Assembly (NCBI GenBank): GCA_023091735.1
Contig: JALKBU010001166.1
Span: forward strand, 1-15,579
Direction of reading: 5' to 3'
Origin: Trichomonas tenax
Lineage: Eukaryota > Parabasalia > Trichomonadida > Trichomonadidae
Length of the DNA stretch: 15,579 bases
The translations under genes and the position numbers were made by a program. The notes below the pieces were generated by a model that was not told the origin of the DNA, made no database searches, and was given only the letters and a program-made list of their open reading frames with translations. Shown piece by piece: positions 8,311 through 15,579 of the stretch; position 1 is the first letter of the stretch; each line of letters opens with the position of its first letter.

Positions 8311-9092
8311 TTTAAGTTATTTTTTGGAATAATTGCTGCAATAGTTACATATCTTCATATACTATAACGATAAGTCATCAAAATCCGATCTACTCTTTTT
8401 TCTAAATTTTTCCGAAAATTTTTGAAACTTGATGTGGATGCATGATTTTCTATAAATCTTTATTCTCATGTCCCAGCAGACCCTATTTCTGGTTGAGAAA
8501 GTAAACGATAATCATCCTTTTGTTGAATGACTTTTTATCGAAAAAGCGATTGCGTTTGAGCTCAGATTACCTATATTCTAGGCCTATATCATCACTGCTC
8601 ATTGAAGATTCATTTGAGAGTAGTTTTATGTGAAAAGAAACGTTTTTATTGTTGATTTTCAATCAAATATTCAACAGAGAAATTGACATCAAATAAAACT
8701 TCACGCCGATCTAAAATATTTTAATACAATGCATTTATGGGATCAGAAGATCAATATTATAATGATTTTCTCCTTTTATCACTAAAAAACTTTTGTCAGA
8801 ACATTTGTCAAAAAAATTGAAACTGTATGTAGTTTTATCGGTCATTTTTGAATTTGAAGGTCACCTCTCAAAATATTGCAAGGGTAGGCAAGCAATGGGG
8901 GAGATGAATCATTATATATGTAGAAAAAATATCATAGAATTGGAAAGAAATGGAACAATGGAATAATGTCAATAAACATATGACGTTTGAATAAGGATTT
9001 AGAATTTCTTTTTTTTTAGATTATAGATTAAAAAAGGGGAAACTTCACTTTTTGGTTTGTCGGTCATATAAAACTTCATGGAGAGAGACACT

Positions 9093-9116
9093 GCTTTGCA
9101 CACTCTTCTGCAAAGC
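9093..9116. repeat. 8-bp perfect hairpin
   Basis: GCTTTGCA (9093-9100) and TGCAAAGC (9109-9116) are exact reverse complements around an 8-nt loop (CACTCTTC). It stands alone, without a following T-run. Confidence 0.55.
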
Positions 9117-10132
9117 TCGATATATATATGCATCAGTACTGCCTCCATATGATAGAATACACTATGACTCTAAAAAATTTGTCACGATCTAGAAATTTCG
9201 AAATTAAAATCAACCTCGTCAGAACATAGCGCCACGTCTTACAAAGAGGTACATCAGCAACATGCTATGATTGCCGCCTTCAAAAGGGGTCAAAAAAAAG
9301 CAATTTTCAAAATTTCAAAATTTAGAAATAACTTGAAGATGCTGCTTAATCCCTCAGATCGCAGACACCCCACATATTGCAAACATCCTAAGCTTTATAG
9401 ATTATAATTTTAATAATTTTTACAACCCCTGCATTTGATATCACACGTATACCAGATAATATATATCCATTAATACTATTTGATTATATTTGTATTTGGA
9501 GAGTTAATAAAATTTACTTATATTTTTCTCTCAATAGAATCATCATTTATATACTACCAATAATCTACTATTCGTCTATATATTATATATTCATGTGAGT
9601 TTTTTGAAAATATCTTAAGAATAAAATTCAAAATTTTTCTTACTCCAAAATTTGTTTTGATATAAATTTTGTTTTATTTGATGAAACAAAGTAGCCTAGG
9701 CAAAATTTCAGAAATCGAAAATTTAAACTAGTATAAATATATACAATTACCGCTTTTGCTACAACATGTATCTTAAACAGATCGAATTTAGATGATTAAT
9801 ATGTATTAGACTGCTTAAGTTTAAATAGTGCACTATTCATTATAAAAAGTATATTGGCGTATAAACTCAAGTGTTTAAACGAAATTAGTTTTGTGAGCTA
9901 ATTATCTTTGCGAAATATAAGTAATTGAGACTAATTTATTCACTGAATGTATTTTGCCCCTAATGCAGTTAGTTGTATTGCTCATTGCAACAAACCAACA
10001 TGCATTTTTCAATGTTCAACTGCTGCCAAAACAGTCCGTTAAAATAAGGTTATTGAAATTCGAGAGATTTCATCGCATTATATCTCGAAACTGCAAAATT
10101 GGATTGCCTTGCACTCCATATATATATTGTTC

Positions 10133-10146
10133 CTATAGGCCTATAG
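10133..10146. repeat. 14-bp perfect palindrome
   Basis: CTATAGGCCTATAG reads the same on both strands with no spacer. A GC core in an AT frame makes it a plausible dimer-binding site, but no gene start is nearby. Confidence 0.5.
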
Positions 10147-10302
10147 AAGCTATATCCAAAGTATCAATCCAAAGTGTTTTGAGAAAAAAAGAGTTCCCCC
10201 TTTTATAAATATACAATAAATAAAGAATATTATATAAAATATGTATGATAGAGAATGTTGTATTCGGATGAAAATCGAACCGAGATTTATGGACATTTTC
10301 TT

Positions 10303-10398
10303 GATGATTTCGAGTGAGATCACCTGAACTGTTATACATCATTTAGAGTGAGATCGCCTGAACTGTTCTCGATGATTTCGATTGAGATCGACTGATTA
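10303..10398 (+). repeat. Three-copy tandem repeat, unit about 34 bp
   Basis: Units at 10303-10337, 10338-10370 and 10371-10398 (partial) share an AT(T/C)ATTT-type start, the core GAGTGAGATC or GATTGAGATC, and CCTGAACTGTT in the first two. The copies have diverged by several substitutions. No spacer/repeat alternation is present, so it is not a CRISPR array. Confidence 0.65.
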
Positions 10399-10683
10399 GA
10401 ATTTCTCCACCTCTATTGACAACTGATACTTTTGCATTTACGAAAATTACCCTAAAGGATACGGATCTATTTGACATACACTTGCATGTCTAAGTGAAAA
10501 GCTTTTCACGGATAACGCGCACTCGGAGTAAATAATATGAATATAACTCTATAGAATTGCAGTAATATCTAATAGCACATATATACATATATGCTTAACT
10601 AGATATACTATATATATACTGGTATGATTATACTCTGCTGTGCTGTAGTAGAGATATAATGTCTTTAATGGCATCATAAAAAC

Positions 10684-10699
10684 AGGTCATCGATGACCT
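10684..10699. repeat. 16-bp perfect palindrome
   Basis: AGGTCATCGATGACCT is a perfect palindrome. Its half-site AGGTCA is the classical nuclear-receptor hexamer, but that family is metazoan, so the match is probably fortuitous. No gene start lies near. Confidence 0.55.
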
Positions 10700-12294
10700 T
10701 AAGATTTAAAGCATTAGAATACAAAATGACCATAGAAAGAAAAAATTTATGCTAGATACAGTGTAAAAGAAGAAAAATAGTCTAAATTTCATTCATTTTA
10801 ATGAAAATAATAAAATTATTTTGTGTTTACCGTGTAACACGCTTGAATAAATCATAAGTAGAATCACATGATTTCTCGAAAATCAATGAGAAATTTCGAA
10901 ATGAAAAATAATCCACTATATCTAAGGTATATATGTAAACGAATAATATATATTCCATGCTAATAGATTTCTTCGTTAACATTGCCAAGGTTTTGTATAA
11001 ATTAATGTAGATTCTTATTACTAGAGCACAATTGCTCAATAATATCATGGAGACAATAGCCAAATCATCTATGTATGGAGCATATGAGTTTTTCGAATTT
11101 TTTTTTCATTTAAATGTTCACAAAAAAACAAAATTAGATTTTGATATGCAATTATGTCATTATAAAACAACAAACGATATGAACAGAAACTGTATGGTGG
11201 TTGAATTTTGAGTTTTAAAAGATATGTAATTTGAAAAGCAGTTATTTTTTGTAGAAAAAGAATACAGAAGTCATTGTATATAGCCAATGATGTACGTTGT
11301 ATAGTTCTTTGGGGTTAGCAAACTCTTTGGTCTGGAATGATAAATATGGAGGACTTTGTTAGCAAAACATTTGTCCAAATATATAAGGTTCATCGAAAAT
11401 TTTGTGAATAAAAAAGGAAAAAAAATACAGAATATGGGAGTTGAACATAATGTTTCTCTTATAAAACATGTTAGAAACATTATCAGCTAGACTATAATAC
11501 CAAACAGACTACCTCAAATAATTTTAAGTATTTAATCACAAGCTTGGACATTTTTTGACATTCATGAAAAAATCACATTCTCCGATTTTATTGGTTCTAT
11601 GGAATCCGCAATACATGCAGAATTCATATTTCGTAGTTTAATCAAGAATTAGTTTTCCAATCCTGAGAATTTTGAAAACTAAATCACCTCCATTTGATGT
11701 TTATTTGAATTTACATTCATAGGAGATCTTATATTTTATATATATGGCGAATATTTCGAAAAAATACGTTTTTATTTAAATTGCGCTTACTGTTAACATG
11801 TATATGTTTTTGAATTGATAGTATATCGAATACAAGCAAAGAGACATTGTAACTATATGGCCTCCTCAAAATTTGCCAAATGTCAAAAATTTGTTAGTGC
11901 TTAAAAGTACCATCAATAGTATTACCGAAATGCTGCGATCCTAGTGGTACCATTATTTTGTAAACTAAAATTGAGAGGATACCGTCAAATTCACTTCTGA
12001 CAGTTCAAATCACATATGGCATAACGTTGGGCCATAACTTTCTTAAATTGCAATAATATCAATTACATAGATACTCCAAACACATTGCTTGATGTGATAG
12101 ATCATCATCTAATTGTTAAATCAAAATATTTTCTTCATTATTTTGTTTTGTAGATTAAAATCTGATGATTCTCTTTTTGAAGTGAATTGAAAATTCCATC
12201 AAACTCAAATAAAAAAAATATCAATAAAAGTTTTCTTTCATTGTCTATAACACTTGTTTTCATATATAAAATGAGATTAGAAGTTGTTAAGAAA

Positions 12295-12301
12295 TTCATT
12301 T
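12295..12301 (+). promoter_or_regulatory. Initiator (Inr)-like element
   Basis: TTCATTT sits 15 nt upstream of the ATG at 12313 and fits the trichomonad initiator consensus TCA-Y-W, in which the A (12298) is the transcription start. Very short 5' leaders of this kind are the rule in these organisms. It decides the start codon: the longer frame from upstream ATGs (12187, 12271) would lie outside the transcript. Confidence 0.6.
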
Positions 12302-12312
12302 TTATTTTTACG

Positions 12313-12714
12313 ATGCTGAAGAACAACTACATGTACGAGAAATTGATGACATCATCCAATCATACCATTGACATTGATGTCCGCCCTGTTGTTAACAACA
12401 ACTCTAACATGAAAGGAATTTTTATGCTGGACATTGGATCAGTAAAGGACAACAAGAAGCATGTCATTGAGTTCAAGCCCGGTCATAAGGTCGATTCGCA
12501 GCATTTCCAGTTCTGCTACAACAACGCAGAAAATTCCACCGTAGTTCTATCTCTCTACAACAGAAAGTCTTTCTGGGCCGATGATGTTGAAGTTGGAAAG
12601 ATCAGCATTCCTTTGAGTGAGTTCGCGTGTGATTCCGAAGATTCCAAGGAAGTTCAGATTGGTGACAAAGGAACAAAAGTCATCATATCAACGGTGCGTT
12701 ACGAAAGCTTCTAA
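12313..12714 (+). CDS. Small C2-like domain protein, 133 aa
   Basis: The frame is 133 codons from ATG 12313 to TAA, and the stop overlaps TAAA, the trichomonad polyadenylation signal. Codon use switches at the start from the AT-rich flank to ATC/AAC/AAG/TTC-rich, which indicates good expression. The product is soluble, without signal peptide or membrane span. Beta strands are readable: HTIDIDVRPVV at about 20-30, GIFMLDIGSV at 37-46, HFQFCYN at 73-79, STVVLSLYN at 84-92, VGKISIPLSEF at 100-110 and TKVIISTVRY at 121-130. The F-x-F, then V-V-L-S-L-Y, then D-D-V-x-V-G-x-I-x-I-P-L order matches the second half of a C2 domain, but the usual Asp pair after the LxV strand is replaced (YNRK), so Ca2+ binding by the standard loops is doubtful. 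Met12 (MTSSN) is an alternative start. C2 identity is by eye; another beta-sandwich is possible. Confidence 0.75.
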   Translation: MLKNNYMYEKLMTSSNHTIDIDVRPVVNNNSNMKGIFMLDIGSVKDNKKHVIEFKPGHKVDSQHFQFCYNNAENSTVVLSLYNRKSFWADDVEVGKISIPLSEFACDSEDSKEVQIGDKGTKVIISTVRYESF

Positions 12715-13189
12715 ACTATTCTTTTTTCTTTTCATGCTTTATAATTTGTTGCTTTATTTTTATACATTGAAATGATGTATTTTATTGTGTATTATTGTTG
12801 AATAATGTTGATTTTTCATGAGGATGAAATCGGGTTTTAGCATTTCATCTATAGCCAGATCCAAGATATCAACTTTTTATTTCAAAAATCTTTTTTTTTT
12901 GTGCACTTCAATGATAAAAAAAATATTTCAAAAATCTGATATTTTTCTTGAAAATTTTCAAAAATTTGAAATAAAACAAGTTTTGGATCTTTATTATCAT
13001 GGGGCATATTTGATATTACCATTGTGATATATATTTACTTTAAAAGCTCAAAAAAAACTCTATTTTTATTTTCTCATTTTTCCCAATAGAAACCAAATAA
13101 CAAGAAAAAAAATACAAAAAAATGATTGAAGATAGAAAAATTTAAAAATTACCAATACATAATATAGATTAGAATAGTTTGATGATGAT
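12715..13189. other. AT-rich spacer between converging genes
   Basis: Lies between the 3' end of the C2-like gene (plus) and the broken 3' end of the cyclase-like pseudogene (minus). Reading the minus strand onwards from 13190 shows no cyclase motif, only A/T runs, so the catalytic domain of that pseudogene is not simply shifted in frame here. Confidence 0.6.
12857..12990. repeat. Imperfect 134-bp inverted-repeat structure
   Basis: Outer arms AGATCCAA (12857-12864) and TTGGATCT (12983-12990) are exact inverses. Inner arms TTTTATTTCAAA (12875-12886) and TTTGAAATAAAA (12965-12976) are also exact inverses. Together they give interrupted arms of about 30 bp. No target-site duplication is evident, so a MITE is only a possibility; AT-richness makes the inner match less striking. 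Confidence 0.4.
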
Positions 13190-15470
13190 CTATGGGTCCA
13201 TTGGCATTTGATAAAGATTGTCAAGAACTTTCCTGAAATTATGAGATTTGTGATTTTTTTCGAGAATTTTAATTACATCTTTCGATGCAGTAATAACTCC
13301 GTGTTTGGAATATTGCAATAGTTCAGATAATGAAGCTGTGGCTGTACCGCTGATTGTTGGTAAATCAATGCTTTGTTTCGTTTGTTCAAGTTTTTGTGAA
13401 ATCTGTCTTTCTTCTAATTGTTCATCAATCATCACAATTTTATCTCCGCACTCTAAAGTTATCATTTGGACAGCATCTATTTCTTTTATGAACGCATCAA
13501 CGTTATATCCGATGAATTCTGATTCTGTTTTGTTGAAATAATGATTCCAAATCGTATTCGTTAAAATGATGATTCCTGAGTTTGTCGTTAAACTTAATGG
13601 CTTCAAAAAAGAAGACATTCCCGATGTCATTGACTATTTTGGCAACAGGATCTGCAAACCACGATTCTGAAATCTTGAAAATGATGATTTGCGCAAATAA
13701 AGCAAAACTCACTGCAATAATCATTACAAAGAAGTAAGTTATCATCTTAAGCAAGAAGAACACAAAGTTTTTGTAGTACTTTCCAATGTAAACAAGGATT
13801 AAACATGTGTTTTGGTATGAATCAGGAAAAGGTGAAAATAAATGTTTGTTGAACATAATGTGCGAAAAAACGAAAATCAGAACTGAAAAAGCAAGTCCAA
13901 TAAATATAGAGAACTTCGTTGTTGACCTTCTCATTGTTATTTTGTTGTGGCACGAAAGATAATTCAAACTCCATTTCGTTTGAAAAATGTCGTTATTTGA
14001 GATTTCATTTGATAATGATCCTAAAGATTCAACGAAATATTTCATCCATTCATCATTCTCTTCCAGACCTTTTTGCTTTGGTAGATATGAGTTAATCGAC
14101 TTATAGAACTTATCAGCATATGAATGAAATACCAAATTATAGTGGTGATTGCATTCCGGAATAGGAGTGTTGATTTGGATTTTTGATTCATCGAAATAAT
14201 TTGTCAAACATGGATCGTTATTCGTTGGATCTAAAATTTTAGCATTAACATACTTTTCTCGTTTCTTCACATACTCGTTGAATGACTCTATGTAAATATC
14301 AGCTGATGGATATTTGATTGTTCCTGTAGCGATTGGAATTAACAAAACCATTTTCTCGAAGAAGAATGAAGAAAAATCTAACAAAGAGAACTGAATTTCA
14401 GTAAATCTGATGCTTTTCTCTTTTTCATTCACTGCTGTTATATAATTAAAAATAAAGATAATTGTCATTCCAATGAATAATATTGCAATAATTGAAGCAA
14501 TGACTAAATATCGTTTAACTTTTTGTCCATATTTTTTGTCGATTTTGTGCATTTTCGCGAGACTTTCGGATGATGTTGTGTATGAATATTCTTCTGTTAC
14601 TGACTTCAATTGGAGTTCATCTTGTTTCATGATGTGGAGAGCAGCTAAAGAAAACATTGAAAAAGGAATTGTAAATGTTTTGTCGATGTAATAATTTGTT
14701 TCGTCTTCTTCTAATCTTTAGAACTGCTGATTTAAAATGATGACATTCGATGGTTCTTTGTTGACATATGTTTCATATAAAATGCATAATTTCACGGCAT
14801 AAATGTTATTTGGAAATCTCAATCTCATTTCTGTGACAGAATTAAACAATAATTGGCGCATATAATGGAGGCATTGTATTAGAATGAAGTTTGACTAACA
14901 GTTTCTTGAAAGAGACTTTGCGTAGAGAACTTCGAGACATGGAAATGAACAAATTTTCTCTGATATTTCTTTGATCATTTCTAAATTTTCTTGTTTGATT
15001 TTGTTGATTGATCATAAGTCATTCATCAAATAGTATTCGTAAATAATGAATCTCATCACTATGTCATTGTTTCTTTCCCTGAAATCATTGCTTAACAATG
15101 ACATATAAAGCAATGGATTCTTAAATAACGAAGCTTATCGAAATAACATTATTTTGAAGTTATCTGGATTGAATTTATGCATTGCCCATTCTAGAAATTG
15201 TCCTGTTATAGCTGATTCAACGCCATAATGGAATACTGATCTAAATAACATCGACACGTGCCACGCTGACTTCAAATTTAATGATTCAAAATCAGATCCG
15301 CATTTTTCTAATAAGTCCGCTTGTTTCTTTTCCAAATGACTCAATATCCTATAACCAACAGCGTTGAGCAATGCAAAAGAAAATAGAATGCAGATAATAT
15401 ATTTCTTGGTTGGAATTTTATTTTTTGCTGGGTGAATCTGAAAAAATGCCTTAGTAGTAGAGAGAGGGGG
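13190..15470 (-). pseudogene. Decayed receptor-type adenylate cyclase-like gene, catalytic domain missing
   Basis: About 760 codons of one former protein. From 15470 the frame reads through QIHPAKNKIPTKKYIICILF, a membrane span, to TAA 15135-15137. The same frame resumes with LFKNPLLYMSLLSNDFRERN. It continues through TGA 15012-15014, TAG 14895-14897 and TAA 14718-14720 into a 384-codon stretch with spans near YLVIASIIAILFIGMTIIF (about 14508-14450), SIFIGLAFSVLIFVF and MITYFFVMIIAVSFALFAQI. A 1-nt frameshift at about 13605-13625, beside a six-A run (13605-13610), moves into a second frame carrying a PAS-like segment: SGIIILTNTIWNHYF, then SEFIGYNVDAF. It ends at TAG 13190-13192. Membrane spans followed by PAS and then a class III cyclase domain is the layout of the large trichomonad adenylate/guanylate cyclase family; here the cyclase domain is absent and the N-terminus is lost upstream. 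The family call rests on this order and the PAS motif. Use of all three stop triplets argues against recoding. Confidence 0.65.
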
Positions 15471-15579
15471 TTACTTGTCATTCTATATATAAAGGATGTA
15501 TTCCAAACACTATATATAAACAACAAATCCGAGCAACTAATTTTTAAAGTTAATTTTAAAATAATTTAATTTTTTTATT
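15471..15579. other. Window end, no gene seen
   Basis: Upstream of the pseudogene remnant the frame is closed by TAA (15471-15473), and a rival frame from 15526 carries only short unconvincing text. The last 60 bases are nearly pure A/T. Confidence 0.4.

Larger units (their letters stand above)
8311..12290. other. 4-kb AT-rich stretch with no credible gene
   Basis: Only short frames (under 100 codons) exist on either strand. None has a conserved-looking motif, a codon bias shift or a good initiator, so I call none. Hairpins, palindromes and a short tandem repeat are listed separately. Locally GC-richer patches near 8840-8910 and 9190-9300 may be worn remains of former genes or elements but give no readable protein. 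I saw no tRNA T-loop signature and no snRNA or 5S rRNA core. Confidence 0.6.

Noticed and set aside
10259..10290. tRNA-like TCGAACC string
   Set aside because: The flanking bases do not form a T-arm or acceptor stem on either strand.
10303..10398. CRISPR-like short repeat array
   Set aside because: Units abut directly with no unique spacers, and the surrounding genome appears eukaryotic.
10827..11480. Chain of three minus-strand frames of 69-78 codons
   Set aside because: AT-driven hydrophobic text with no motif, no codon shift and no coherent continuation across the stops, unlike the two real pseudogenes.
12187..12312. N-terminal extension of the C2-like protein from upstream ATGs
   Set aside because: AT-rich codons unlike the rest, and the initiator-like site at 12295 puts these ATGs outside the transcript.
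13190..15470. Recoded stop codons (alternative genetic code)
   Set aside because: TAA, TAG and TGA all occur, a frameshift is also present, and neighbouring intact genes end normally at TAA or TAG.

Overview
The window looks like nuclear DNA of a trichomonad parabasalid, possibly Tritrichomonas or Trichomonas; this is inference and no species call is possible. The base composition is strongly AT-rich, with short intronless genes separated by long AT-rich spacers. The gene at 12313 has a TCATTT initiator-like site 15 nt upstream of its ATG and a stop codon overlapping TAAA, both known trichomonad habits. The recognisable proteins fit too: C2-like small proteins, a polytopic GT-C-like membrane protein, and a broken receptor-type adenylate cyclase relative.

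Layout. 1-250 is a T-rich low-complexity tract. 884-2248 (minus) is an intact 454-residue helical-repeat-like protein of unknown function. 3.0-4.3 kb is a graveyard of short, GC-richer coding fragments on both strands, including the C-terminal half of a C2-like protein (3462-3755) abutting an opposite-strand fragment with an internal stop (3214-3432). 4.4-4.9 kb holds an 11/12-bp minisatellite. 5294-6463 (minus) is an intact 389-residue multi-pass membrane protein resembling GT-C glycosyltransferases. 6730-8310 (minus) is a decayed gene that reads, across three stops and two frameshifts, as a single-anchor membrane protein with an SDR/epimerase-like region followed by a glycosyltransferase-like region. 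8.3-12.3 kb has no credible gene but carries palindromes, a hairpin and a short tandem repeat. 12313-12714 (plus) is a compact, GC-rich, codon-biased C2-like protein with the best promoter evidence in the window. 13190-15470 (minus) is a decayed membrane protein with a PAS-like segment that stops before any cyclase catalytic domain.

There is no sign of an operon or an organised defence or biosynthetic system. Three genes appear intact, at least two long genes are pseudogenes, and there are several gene scraps and repeats. The shared theme of the 5.3-8.3 kb block is membrane or secretory-pathway glycosylation: one intact GT-C-like gene sits beside a dead epimerase/glycosyltransferase-like gene on the same strand. 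The cyclase-like pseudogene and the fragments suggest a genome with large multigene families and much decayed copy number. All family names come from reading motifs by eye; no search was run.
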